A stretch of DNA of 64,000 nucleotides. It comes from Trichopria drosophilae. Lineage: Eukaryota > Arthropoda > Insecta > Hymenoptera > Diapriidae. Shown in pieces: positions 50,243-63,400 of this stretch (the stretch's first letter is position 1; each line of letters starts with the position of its first letter). The translations under genes and the position numbers were made by a program. The stretch is taken from the NCBI GenBank assembly GCA_030407085.1, contig CM059585.1, forward strand, positions 117,417,501 to 117,481,500, read 5' to 3'. A model generated the notes under the pieces. It did no database searches and was not told the origin of the DNA. It worked only from the letters and a program-made list of their open reading frames with translations.

Positions 50243-50720
50243 ATTGTAAATTTGAATTTATTTCGTAAAAAATGATTTTCAATATTTTAAACGAACATAC
50301 TAATTAAACCTTGTAAAATTAATATGGAAAAATATTCCTTATTAATATCTATAATATAATGAGGAGCAAATAAATGCACAATTATTGATTTACTATTTTA
50401 TATAAATTTTAATTAACGAATAAAATACACGAGCTATTTTACGATGTAATTATACTAAATTAAAAATATTGTTTTTATTATAACAAATTATTATCTTGTG
50501 CAAAAAAATATGTTTAATTATTAAGTCACAAATAAAAAATAATAACCATGACCAATAAATCAATGTAATTTAAAATTTATATAATTTATTATTTTATTCT
50601 AAACTGTAATTACTTATAAATAGTTAATAATTGATGAAATAAGTAAAGTAATAAAGAAATTATATAAAGAAAGAAAAAAATTGTACTGAAATAAAAATTA
50701 ATCGTTGATAGTTTTTGATC

Positions 50721-50735
50721 AAACGTTGGGCACCA
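50721..50735 (-). other. Diverged tRNA-Lys primer-binding-site-like motif
   Basis: The minus strand reads TGGTGCCCAACGTTT, a C-to-T variant of the same site with the same downstream GATCAAAAA as the copy at 50226. Confidence 0.25.
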
Positions 50736-52559
50736 ATTCTTAATTTTATATTTAACGATTTTAAGAAATTTAAATATTCTTAATAATTAAAGGAAAGTTA
50801 TTTTAATACCAATAAAAATATTTTCATATAATCTAATTAATCCACGGAATATATTTATTTTTAGAAAAAAATATTATACTCTCCAAAAAAATTCGTTCAG
50901 TCCTTAGGCCACACATAAAATGTAAACGTAGCCATCACATAAAGAAATAAATATTTTTAATTTTAAAAAATGAAGCAAATATATACGTTAAGCAGAGAAC
51001 ACGAAACGCGGTAGAGTCGTTAATCTCTGATCCCTCCTTATCGGTTCGGAAATGAAATTTGATTTCCTGATGGTACTAGAGAAAACGCTGAATGAATGGA
51101 GGATCGGTTGAATGTTTATTCGATCGTAACCGAATTCTCAACGGTAATTCGGAGATAGACGCTATCGAATTTTGTTTCTCGTTTGGGCCTGAATTATTAA
51201 ATATGTACCGAATCCTCGGGTCACTTGAAGATAGTAAATACTCAATTATTAACGGATTTCTAAAATGAATATAACGAATCTAAATTAAAAAAGACTGGTT
51301 TTGTTCATTAATTGAAATGTCATGAAAGATGCTTTATATTTACAAATTTTTTATATGAATATATTTCCCTCGCGTTAGTCGCTGCATTCAACTGATTATA
51401 ATAATAAGATTAACGTGAATAAATGCTTATTTATTTCTGAGTTGTCTTAAAATAAATCTTTACTTACAAATATAGAGCCCTGTTTTAAAAACAGTGTGCT
51501 CGTTAATAATTTCAACGGTCATTCAGAATCGATTAGACTTTCAACGGTCGGTTAGATAGACACAAACCACTTTCACGAATTTATGGTTTGTTTGTGATAG
51601 TCGGACATATTTTCCCGTAAACAGAGACGAACATGTAAACTAAGAAATTTAACGGATAGTAACCAAAATAATGATCTTCTAAAACGAACATTATAACCGA
51701 CCGTTACACGACTATCGTGTTCTTAACTGACTGATTGGAAATCGGGAGCGGACTTGTTGTACAAACATTTCCGGCAAGTTTCCGGTAACGGAGGCGGGTT
51801 AATCGTTCTGGGTAGAACTGCAAGACCGACATCCATTTGAGTCGATAACCAGTATCGAAACTGATAAGGCTTGCAGCGATACGATTACGGTCCATGAGGA
51901 AGACAAAACAGCCGAGATCACGCACACGACTTATTGTTAAGAAAAATAATTGAAAACGATCTATTATTGGTTTCCGCACGTTGCCAAGATTTTATTACAT
52001 TTTTGCTTGTAAATACGTTTTTAACGTGGTGTTAGCGATCGATGATTTCCATAAATTGTTTTCGTTTAGCAGCTCGACGAATCGTACGCTGACAGGACCT
52101 GCTTCGTGTTCTCTTTTTTCATCGCAAATATGCAAGGTATAAATAAACTCATTAGAAAAGGAGCAAACATTTAATTCAGACTGTTTTTACCGAGGCATTC
52201 CAAATCGTTTTTGTGCCGATCGGTAAATAGAGACCTAACCTCGACATTCCTGAGGACAAGACAGATCGAAACAGACGGATAAGGACACAAAGGTTGAAAA
52301 CCGACTGTCGTTCGCTCATTACCCCTTGGCGCGTTCGCATATATTCGTTTCACACATCCGCTTCCGGCGGCGCATAATATAATAATCGCTCACAATGAGG
52401 TCCATACGAAATTCGCGCGCCGATTCCTATGCGAGAATCGGCGAAGACGAACGGTCACAATGATCGGCACACGGTAGAGAGAAAGGTCGCGAGGAATGCG
52501 ATTGAAAAAGCTTTAAATAATGGGAGATTTCGCCGATGTCGTTCGCAAATGACGCCGTA

Positions 52560-52576
52560 GGGGGGGGGGGGGGGGG
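52560..52576 (+). repeat. Homopolymer of 17 G
   Basis: An uninterrupted G run, unusual in this genome. It could form a quadruplex-like structure and is error-prone in sequencing, so the exact length may be uncertain. Confidence 0.9.
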
Positions 52577-53759
52577 TCCGTCGTCGTCGATTTGAATGAA
52601 GGGAAAAAAACGGGAATAAAAAAGCGCGTATTTGTTTAATTATCAACGGTACCGCATTAACTCGTTAATTGAGCGTCAGATGGCGACCATTGTGTCCGTT
52701 TGACGCGCTTTGTACGAATCTGCCTATGCATACGTCGTGTGGGAGTTTGAATCTTTTCTCCCCCGTCGGTAGCTTCGACGACATATCCGAAAAATTTTCC
52801 GTCTCTCTCGCTCGGCGAGCCACATGCCATTCGCGTTCGGTTCGCGGCGGCATGCGTTAATCGTATGCACAAATTAGAACAATGAGTGCGTGCCATTATA
52901 TTCGAAGGCAGGAACAACGGCGCTTTGAATGACACTTCTATGGACCCGGGATGGGGTCCTAGCCCCGTGGTCCCATTGTCGAGACGTTTCAGATAGAAAC
53001 GGCGAGAGGGAGAAAAATAAGAGTGACAGGAGTGGAGGCGGATAAATCTCCAATGTATTGACCAAATTTATTGGTTAACTAGCACTATCGACAGAGTGGC
53101 ACTTAGGTTATAGGCAGATTCTAACTGAATTCGTATGAAAGTGAGTGTACACATCCTGGCCCATTTATTTACTTTGAGTTATTACGTGTGCGTAAGTTGG
53201 CTATAACAAAGTTCATTAAATTTGATGTATTGTTTGCTGTAGTTTATTCGTAACATATTTTACGACGACGGTTATTTAGACGGATACTTAATGTGGTAAC
53301 GAGACACGCGGTTTACACGTGAGATAGCGAGATATGACCGAGTCACGTGATGCAAATGCCAATACAGTATTTGATGTGTACTAGTCGGGTCGGTTCATTA
53401 ATTTATTAACGCCTATTCCATTTTAATACGCTCTCACTGATTAGCAGACCTCCGCTATTTCGTTGCAGACGGCTTTTTCGCTAATTACTTTCGCTCTTCG
53501 GTTCTCCACACGATGTGGCGGCCTCCGGGCGTTGAGTCTTATCAAACTCGAATTCCTGTTATTGTCGAATTAATCAATACACGTTTTAATAGTGATATAA
53601 TTAAAAACTGTTTGTTGATATCTCTAAAAACCAGAAAGGCTGTATTTTTTGTTTTTTTTTGTTCGTTTTCAAAAATATAAATCATTCGAAATTGTTTCAT
53701 AAAATGTAGAGTAATTTATTCATAATAGCCGCGATAGGCTTGTAAATGACTGAAGGGGC

Positions 53760-54240
53760 CATTTTGTTTTTACAAAGTACATAGCTCCGCCCCAAACCCC
53801 CTATTTTATACTATTATAATAATCAACTAAGTAGGTATGAGTGTCGGTCTAAACCACGCAACATAGGGGGGAAAACCCCCGCTGTGAAATTTTTCAATAG
53901 GAAAACACCGTCACTTTTATCGTTCATTTCTCAGCTTATAGTCAATAGTATAAAAAATGTTTACAACCTTTTTTGAAGCGAATTTCTCATTCTAAATTTT
54001 CTATTTGACTACATTTTTCGTATAATTTGTGTTTTTGAAAACAATCTTAAAAAAGTTAGGTGTTTAGGTTGCTTTGAATATGGCCACTACATTTCATTTT
54101 CAAATTCGTGGATACCACTAGTTAAAAACACTTAAAACACGTTTTTTTTACAAGAAAGTAATCAATACCGAGATTCGAGTAAGAATCGAACGATTCGCAG
54201 ATTCCTTTGTAATCGTGAGATCTGCCCAGGGTCCATAACA
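53760..54240. mobile_element. Transposon-like debris (tentative)
   Basis: It contains a CCCC-rich segment, ACATAGCTCCGCCCCAAACC, resembling ACATAGACCCGCCCCTGAAC at 32291. Further on, the minus strand reads GAATCGTTCGATTC, which contains a perfect B-box word (GTTCGATTC) in tRNA-like surroundings. No ends or frames could be defined. Confidence 0.25.
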
Positions 54241-54352
54241 GAGGCTTTTCCCGACATGTTCGGTGAAAATTAGACGCTTGCGGGCGAGCTAAAATAATTA
54301 AAACAGCCCAGGGTAAAAGGCACGAGCCATGCTGGTTTACCTATCGCGACGT

Positions 54353-54441
54353 AAGGGTGAAAAAGGAAAGGAAAAAGGAAAAGGAGGGTGAGGAAGACGA
54401 AACAAAAAGAGAAACGAGACGTGAGAGGAGGTGAGAAGGGA
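54353..54441 (+). repeat. Polypurine (GA-rich) tract
   Basis: About 90 bp, nearly all A and G on the plus strand (GGGTGAAAAAGGAAAGG...), made of irregular GGAAAA and GGAG units. Confidence 0.75.
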
Positions 54442-57400
54442 TGGGTTTGATACGCGAGCGAAGAAAAACACGGACTTGATCAAAGTGGAATACGCATTAC
54501 CAGCCATGTGGGTAATTATCCTGGACCTTTGCATTAACCCGTTGGCTGGACGGGTTTTCTCTTCGCCTTTTCGCGCCCCTTTCCGAATCTCGCACGGCCC
54601 CTTATGACTACGTGTTTCTGATAGGTCCTCGATACGAGATCGCATTTATTAAAAGCTTCTGTTGGGTACAACTAACAGTATTCTAAATACTTATTTGCAT
54701 CATCGATTTAGGAATTCATCGAGTTAATTAAAACTTGAAATGACAGATTTGAAAAATTCTTATGTTCAAATGTGCATGCGAGCATTCTGACGTATGATAT
54801 GTCTGGGGTATATTGTGTCTTCATTCCGTTCGCGAACGGCCGAATTCATTCGAAATACCTGGCGCCGCGAAGGAAAATAATTTAATTAATCTGATTGAGA
54901 ATGTTAATGCCGACATCTCGCAAAATAATATCCAAATGAATTAATACTCGCCGACGGGCTTTGCATCGCGCAGATGAAGATGGCAGAGCGAGAGAGTACA
55001 CCGACAAGAGGCTGTATAAATGAGAATTCGTTTGGTGATAGTATAAAGAGAGATACGGATTCGCAGAATCATAGAGAAGTAGGTGGAGAGCGAAAAAGAG
55101 TGAAAGGTCCCTAATTAGCTAAGTAAAGCCAGAGTATTATCTCTTATTAGCAACCCCTTTTCGTCTTCGTTCTCTTTGGTCCTGCGGTCGCTTCGTTCGT
55201 TGATGTTTCGCTCTTTTTATCCGTATTTCTTCGGTTCGACTATTAAGTGTCAAGTTTGCCGCGAATAATTTTGCTTTCGAATATCGAATGTATCGCGTAG
55301 CTTCAATCGGAAAATCTCTCTTTGGACTTTTATCTTCCTGGTACTTTGTCCTTTCAGACTTTACCGGGTTGCTTTCCCTTTCGGAAATTTGCGATTCACA
55401 GAGATCAACGGATAGGTTTGTAACGCGGTTGTATTTACGCGACGCCGACGCAGGTGGATTTGTGCGCGTGCTGCCGATGCCACGGTGGATGCACGCTCTG
55501 GTGCTATTGTGGGGGAAACTCGCACCTCCTGCGTGCTAGCACTGATAAAGGGACTCCGCGACACGTGCACGGACGGAAATACCCATTGAAATCCAGTCCC
55601 CTCTGATCATCTCTCGAAATTTGCCAAAGTAATTTTCCATAATACAAAAAAGCAACAACTAATTACATTACTTGTATCTCGTGTTAATTTCAAATATCTC
55701 TGAGGCATCGCTACGTGGCCAACCGTATGGAATCGCAAAAATTGAATTGCGGAAACCAAACTTTATAGAAATTGCGTGAAACGATAGATGACTTAAGATC
55801 ACGTGAATAGGATTTCAAGGAACAAATCAGAAATACAGATCTCAGTAAGTAAAGTACAGTGGGGATAATTATACAGCGGGAGATGAGTAACCGCGCGCAG
55901 CACGAAGTCATCACGTCTGCAATCCGCATTGTCTTGCAATTAGTGCGCAAATTCTTGGACCGATAATAAAATTTAATTGTCGCTGGCATGCCAGCGATGC
56001 GCCACTGATCGGACTCTTTTGCCCGGTTTGTGCTAACCTTCTTTGATCGCGGCGAATCGTGAACACGCCATTCCCCCACGGAACTCTTCAAAGACATGTT
56101 CCGCGTCCCGACGAACGACTTTCTCTCGATAATCGTTCAATCTTCGAGTCAACGCCGACTACTTTGACAATTCTCTTCAATCGTTGGCGTGTAACTTTGG
56201 ATCGACTGAATTAAGGTTACCTGTTTGGTCAAATAAACATCAAGATTTTAAATACAGAATTATATTTCCTGATGCAACATAAAATGAAAATGTGTCTAAC
56301 AATACGCAGGACGCGTGTATCAGCTCAGTAAATCAATGAGTCTGCGACGCTGATTATTACATATGCAGTCGAGTTGGTGACCGAAGTCTAGAACTTAAAT
56401 CGGCCGGGGGAAGGTGATCGTTGACGCGGTTGTCGGTGGGAAACCGAGAGGGAGTCGTTGTAGGCGGTGGGAGAGCCTTCAACTGTAGGTGTATGTCCAC
56501 GAACGAGTATTGTACGTATACCGGGAAAGTTTGTGTACGATCCGGGGATGCGCACACAATTGCAGAATACATCGAAACATCGCCTCGCACGTAAAACCGC
56601 CTCATGGATAATTATATAACGGAGGGGTTCATATCGATTTTATTCGTGTTTTAAATTATTACTCACTCATTGTTAGGCTGACCACGTGGATTACATCAAA
56701 GACTTTCATAACAATATTCCAAATCGACTGTAAAACTATTCTAAAAATATGGAACTAAAGCACGCTTTGTATGCTTTTATTAAATTGGATACAATATGTA
56801 TTCAACTACAATATTTTTATGAATTTTTTCTTATTTTATATTTTACGGTAAAAACGTTAGGACGACTGGTGCAATTAACTTAAAAGAAGAACTTACTCCG
56901 CGCATATTTGCAAATAACTCGAGCTCGTCTTTATTGACGAAAGCAATTGGAATATCGAAAAAGAGAATTGAAATTCCGCGATGAGACCTTTGGATCGAGG
57001 GGTCGAGTCAAAGGCACAGAAAGCAGATGAGGAGTGTGCGGGTTCGAGGAGAACTCGCTTAATTATCTCTATAAATTATTAGAAATCCATTCATCAAAGG
57101 GGACTTGACGAATACGATTTTATCGCATTCGCAATCGGGAGCGTTAAACCTTTCCGATGAGCGCTCGAGCTGTGCTCTGCAGTGCAAAAATTCTTTCACT
57201 TGTAAGTGCATTCCGCACCTACACGTTCACGATATGCAAGAGTTGATTTTGTAGGTTATTTTATAGTCTGCAGTATCTAAAGGTTTTGTAAGTTGAAGTT
57301 GGAATGAAATTAAGCCCTTTTTCAGAAATACTGACTACGCCGTCAGGTGCAGAGGATTGCTATCGGAATCGGAACGTAAGAGCACCTGAACATCAGCTCA

Positions 57401-60400
57401 TTTCCTGCACGTGCACATTAGTATTACCATGCACGCTCGCTCTAGGAGTTTGACGTTCTAGTCAGCAACACGTATATTCTCTCTCTATCACTCCTTTGGT
57501 CTCTCTCCGCCAACAGTGGCGGTTGTGGCACGAACCCTCAGCATCCCCCGATATCACACAAGTTCTGATTAGACGCAGAATTAATGATTCGAAAATCAAT
57601 ACACAGTGCCCTCTCTCCCCCAGGAGTATTAAGATGCTAGTCAAAGTCGGTGCCATCCAGAGCGGGACTTAAAACGAAGAGTGCAGACTATACGTGCTTA
57701 GAAATTAGTGGAAAGGAGAGAGGAAGAGACCGCGAGTGCCAGAGGAGGAAGAGGGTGATGGGTGAAGACAAGCTGGCGAAAAGGGTCCGAACTGTTGGCT
57801 TCTTCTCGGTGATAGTATATCCAATGAAAGGGGTTGGGAAAAGGTAGTAGAGAGCCTGAACCGCCTCGACTATTTTGTCACCAAACCCCTTCTTCGCCCT
57901 TTGATAACTAATTAGTGTTTTACCCCCACCCACCTAGCTCTTTTATCGTCCCAATCAGGGGTCCCTGTTACCGATGGTAGGAGAGCATGGAGACGAGAGG
58001 GCGAGCTAGGGTGGGTTTGTTCGGAAGGGACCCCTTTCACGTCGGAGGCACATCGACGTTTTCAAGCTCCAGAAAAGATGGGAATCAAAGGATTTCGCCC
58101 AGGGAGCGAAGCGTCAAAAGTGCGATAGGGGTAGGAGGAAATGAAGGAAGACGTCGAAGTGACGAGAAAAGAGAAAGACGCACTATTCTATTGAATCTTG
58201 AAGAATACTCAAAAACCTCTAAGATTTCGACAGGCATGTGCAAGCCGCCTATTTTTCGATCGGTTACCGATATGTGCAGTGTAAAATATTTCCAAACCTA
58301 CATTTTGAATAAATTATTATAATCTTGCCCACAGTCAGTTGCAGATAAAAAACATCTAAATCCAAAATTAAGTGAATATATATAGTTATCATTATAAATT
58401 TTTATATACGATGAATTTGGATATCTCACCGATTTTCTAACAGACAGCTTCCGAATGATATTTATGATTTTTCGCATGGGGAAAAATACCTACACACTAG
58501 GACGAAAAAGTAAAGGGTAAACGTGGGACGAATGCCATAAATATTGAGGCGATCTTATATTTTCATCACGGGCCATCATTAAAATTTATGTTTGATCAGA
58601 AGTGCGCATATATATCAGAACAGCCGTTGGTGCTACAGTGGAAAACGGAGACGGGGGTGGTTGGCGTTCGTTCGCCCGTTCGCGGGAGTGGTAATATTGT
58701 AATCTATGTGTGGAAGAATGCGGGAAGAGAGAAACCGGAATGGAGACGAGAGGTGGCGAGGAGAACGAACGAGGATGAAAAAGTAGCTTGAATGGCAAGC
58801 CTGTTGTAAGGGGTGGTTTTCGTTGCAAGGGTGCTTTCGGACGAAGAGAACAGGAGGATGGCGAGAGGAGGGTGTCGAACGCGCGCGGAAACAATGACGT
58901 CTATACCAAATCCCTGTCCTATTCTTTTTTTTCCACTGGGTGCCATTAGACCCCCGGAGCGATACCATAAAAATATGGTCCGCATTGTACTTGCTCAGGT
59001 ACAACCAATATTTTCAATGTCGTGTGTTTTCTTCAGTTACACTTTACAACAATTTCCGATAACGTCATTAATAACTCATCAATAATTTTTTTTTTAACAC
59101 CACACATTTCAATATTAAAAGAAAGCAAGTATTCCATTAGTATATTTTCCGATGACGTTTTCAGACGATCGTGTTTTAGTAAACGAATTACGCGAAATTT
59201 CCATATCCCCATTGGAATCTATCTGTCAATCAATGTATCCATCAATCGGCCAAAGTATCTATCTCGACAATTCAGTCGTTAATTAGAACAATGACGGAAA
59301 ATCGAATTTCGACGTTATATGCGATCTTTTACCGAAACGAATAGATGATTGACTCCGAGAATGAAGGACCATTGTCGTCTAGTGGACCGCGCGGAATCGA
59401 AATGGCAAAATGGTATAAAATGTTAAATCGATTATCCGGCAACCCGTTCGAATTGCGAATTATTTCTGTTGTATATCATGTGGCGGAGTATATCGTTCGG
59501 TCCAGCTACTCATCCTGCCGCCAAACAATAGTGATCGATTCATGCAAATTTCAACAATTGACATCCCCTGCCCCTACCCTATTTCTCTCGGAGTGGAGTA
59601 TGGCCTTTTGACGATTGCATCGCATCGCCTCATCTATTGTTTACGAAAACGTCACTCTATCTATACTTCGTACTTGACTGTCTTCGTCTACCAAGAGAAT
59701 CTTAATTATTCATGTTTGCAATATTATATGGAATTATTGTCACGTCACCGATAAAACTGACTTTTTTTGACCTTGGCAAACTTTTTTGTAGACATAATTT
59801 TGTCTCTTCGGGACCAGAACTTTATGTCGACCAAAGTTTTTTTTTGCTGTTGCTATGTTAACTTTTTGCTGCAACGCGTCATTGCGAAAAAGGAAATCGA
59901 TGCAGACATCTTCTCAAAAAAATACTGAGTATTCTCATTTCCGTCTTTCCTTGATTCGTGTAGAACAGATTGGAATTGTTTTGTTTCTTCCCCACATCAG
60001 ACGAATGTGTCCCAACTGATTTATCATCGCCGTTCGGCGTGAGAAGCTCTCCCTAGGTCGATCTTTCTAACCGGAAGTTCTCCAGAAAATCATCTCTAAT
60101 AAAATTCTTATATACATCCTTCTGTCATAAACAAGTCGTTATAGAGGAAATTGGAATATCAAGTAGAAAAACGTGAAAACAGATGTGGATCCTCAATTCT
60201 CATTTGATTTTAAAGATGATATTACTGTACAACTTGGAGCAATAGAAGAGGTTTCTATAGTAATAAAACTCTAGATCTGAAAATAAAGTTGTGGGCTGAG
60301 ACAATAGAAAGAAACGACAGAAGGAGACTGCCAGACTCGCATCTAATGATGTTTAAGAAGGGGCTTTAATTTTTCATTAGGCTAGCGGGAACATCAAAAG

Positions 60401-63400
60401 GGTTTCTTCATTTTTTTCAGAGCCCTCAGGCTAGATTGAGGGTAGGTGCAGGTTGAAAAAGGCACGGTATTGTCGCAAAACCCAACTTCCTTGTTCCTAT
60501 TGACGTTCCTTAAATATTACTACGCTTATCAGAAGTTCGGATACGTTTTTTCCTATACTTGTCTCAAGGGCACCCGAACACGTGTCCGGCGGTTTCCTTG
60601 GAAGTTGAATAGCTGCACCGATCACCCAGTAATGTAAACTACCTCGTCACTATTCACCCGGTCGATGAACTTTTGAAATAGATTCTCCCTCGTTTTAAGA
60701 CCGGGAACACATGGTAAAAGCTTAATCGTTGTTATCTAACTAATAATTTATTATCGTCATTTTCATCCGCACGCACCACAGCGAGAGTCCGGCTTTAAGA
60801 GACTCGTTTCGAAAGCCTCGTCATAATTAGAAGCTCTCGGAACAATGCACGCTATCTCGGCACAAATACTTTAGAATCGCAAGATCGCCGGCAAATAAAA
60901 TTGCAAGGAACAAATAATTCATCGACCCTCGAAGTTTAATTCTGTTTGCTTTTTAAAATAAACAATCCGTCGAGTTCCGGTACTCGACAGTGTTCTCTGC
61001 CACGTATATGCATATATGCCTCGAATAAACTCAACGAGTATCAAACATCGGGGAATCTGCGAAGCTTAGGCCGGTCGATATCTTAATAATAAATACAAGA
61101 GAGTTCAGTCTGTCGGTTGGTTGGTGCGAGATTGAAGAGGGGTTCTAAGGGGGGTTGAAACTCCGACGTCACGAGGAAAATAAGCAAAGAACCATCAAAA
61201 ACAACGTGCTAAACAGAGATGCTCGATGCCGGGGAAGCTTAGGTGTCGAAGGGGGGAGGGAGACGATTCTCACCTCGCGATGTAATGAGAAAATTTGAAA
61301 TATCGCGCGCTTCCTCGCGAGAAAGGAGAAAAAAGTAACAGCCTCATAGTCATAACCGGCTGATCCATTTCTGCCACCCATTTTTCCTCCCCAAGCAAAA
61401 TTATAAGAGGGTGGCTCGAAGGCGGTTCCTTACCGACCCCCAGTGTTTGTATCCCTAACGTCGCATTTACGTGGCGAACCGCCAGTGATGTTTATGCATT
61501 TCTTGGCCCGGTTGCTCAGATACGTTTGTACATTCGTATTAACTTGGGATGTTCGAATTGCGTAAATTAAAGACGTCTTATTATTCGAAAATATTTCGAA
61601 AAGGAAGTGGAATAAATGGAAGTTATAAAACCAAAGAAATACTGTAATATATTCGATGAATTGTGAAAAGGATTATGTATACAAGAAGGTCGTCTCGAGG
61701 GAAAATGTAACAAGTGGGAAAGGAGGCTGAGCCAAGGTTGAGAATTTCCCATGGCGGGGCGAGTTCGTGCAGCTAGTGTCTTTTTCTTAGGACTAAGGGG
61801 CAGAATAAAAGCACGAAACGACTGTTTCCACAGATGTGATCCCGATTAACTATTCTCCTCTTAACTCTTCCTTTGCTGGTATCTCTGTCTGCACTGCACC
61901 CTTCATCAAAGTCTGGCTCTCTTTCTTTCTCGACGGAATCTCTGCAAATGAGTGGAAGCTGAAGAGAGACACGACTCTTACACGCGGGAGTGTAAGTACC
62001 GGTATTTAAGCGACGTTCACACATGTGCCCATGCGAGTAACAGCTGGCATCGTACAAGCAGAACGTGGCGGTCTTGCCCGTCAAAAGCGCAGCATTCTTC
62101 GCGAAACCAACTAAAGAGAATCGACCTTCTTCTCTTGCCCTTATACCTTCTTTTTTACTCGGTAAGCCTGCGATCTACTCGTTTAACTTCGTTAAAATTC
62201 ATAGAAATCCAAACGTTATTACTGCTATGTGAGTAATGTTAATTGCGCTCCAATTTATTGATTCCATTCGCTGAGAAAAATTTCGTTAGTAGAAAAAAAA
62301 TTTCAACTATTTTGAACTGATATTAAATAATTAACGTGATTTATTTATAAGCAGAAAAAAGATGTAAAAATCGACATAGATTAATAAGCGCGATATTTTA
62401 ACGTTTTATTTCTGGATGAATGTATTTGCAGCGGGAAGAAAACTGAAAAAAGCAACATTCCGATCGTAATTTATTTCTTCGCGTCTGACTGTCGAACGTG
62501 AGCATCGACGTGAATGGAGAAGGCAGTCGCTTTGATGAGCGACGAGAGGATCGGTCGATTTCGTGACGCGAGTCATTACCGGACTTAGTCGCTGGAGTAA
62601 CGACCAGAGCGAAGGTCGAACAGCCGACGATTCGAGAACGGAGGCACCTATCATTAGGATTGCTACCGGCAGCATCCGAATGACCAAATGGGCTATCCAT
62701 CATCGTTTCGGCTCGCCCTCATCGTATTAATCACTTATTCCAAAACGTCGATTAGCTCGCGATCAGCCTCGTCCCATCGGATTTCTTAATCAACTTCCAT
62801 TCTAGTTTCCTTCTAATGAATAGTCGCTAAATTATATCGTTTCTACGATTCGTAGATCATTTTAATAACAATCATCACTTACGACCCTGATTGAGTAGTA
62901 ATGAAATTAGTCCAAGGGAACATTTTCAACGCGAATCGATTTATTTCTTCGAGAACGATCAGATTGACTCTGCACGAAAGAACTTCTTTGAGCGATTTAC
63001 GTTTTGAAACAATATTGATTTTTTTTACCGGTAACGATAATTGCATACGATAAAGCATAACGTGAATTCACGATTATAAGATACGAACGACCGAACACCG
63101 GCATTACGTAATGAACGATAGACGATCGGTATCGCCTGCGTTCTTAGGGCGTAAAACGTAAATTCATTATTCCACGAACAATTCCCGGAAACGAAGCTGA
63201 AACGATTGATCGCACGAATTTAAATTATTTTTGTAATCTCGCGTTTCGTTCGTTCCGAGGTGATGCTACGATAACGTTGTCGTCATCGTCGAGTCGGTAA
63301 TGACGAACACATGCGTTAGCGTGGGTGACGCCACGGTGGGTTTCTCCGCACTATCGGGACCGATCTATATAGCGCGGCATATGTTTAGGTCATTAATTAG

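Larger units (their letters stand above)
50085..50990. mobile_element. AT-rich region with two LTR-retrotransposon-like fossils (tentative)
   Basis: Two related segments lie 500 bp apart: TTTTTGATCCCACTTTGGGC followed by GCCAATT (50219-50245), and TTTTTGATCAAACGTTGGGC followed by ACCAATT (50712-50738). On the minus strand both read as ATTGG(C/T)GCCCAA.., the primer-binding-site pattern of elements that use tRNA-Lys. Flanking LTR ends could not be paired and no pol frame exists, so at most these are relics. Confidence 0.3.
50991..54352. other. Non-coding stretch
   Basis: AT-rich to CpG-rich DNA without a convincing exon. Frames on both strands overlap at 52655-52935, where GC content removes stops. 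Notable pieces listed elsewhere are a 17-base G run at 52560 and transposon-like debris at 53760-54240. Confidence 0.45.

Noticed and set aside
54170..54240. Functional tRNA on the minus strand around GTTCGATTC
   Set aside because: The anticodon and acceptor stems do not form; at best a B-box-like word.
30914..59776. Three FTZ-F1-type sites (TGACCTTGG at 30914 and 59768, TGACCTTGA at 36074) as evidence of ecdysone-cascade control
   Set aside because: A 9-bp degenerate motif is expected about four times in 64 kb on two strands, so three hits carry no weight.
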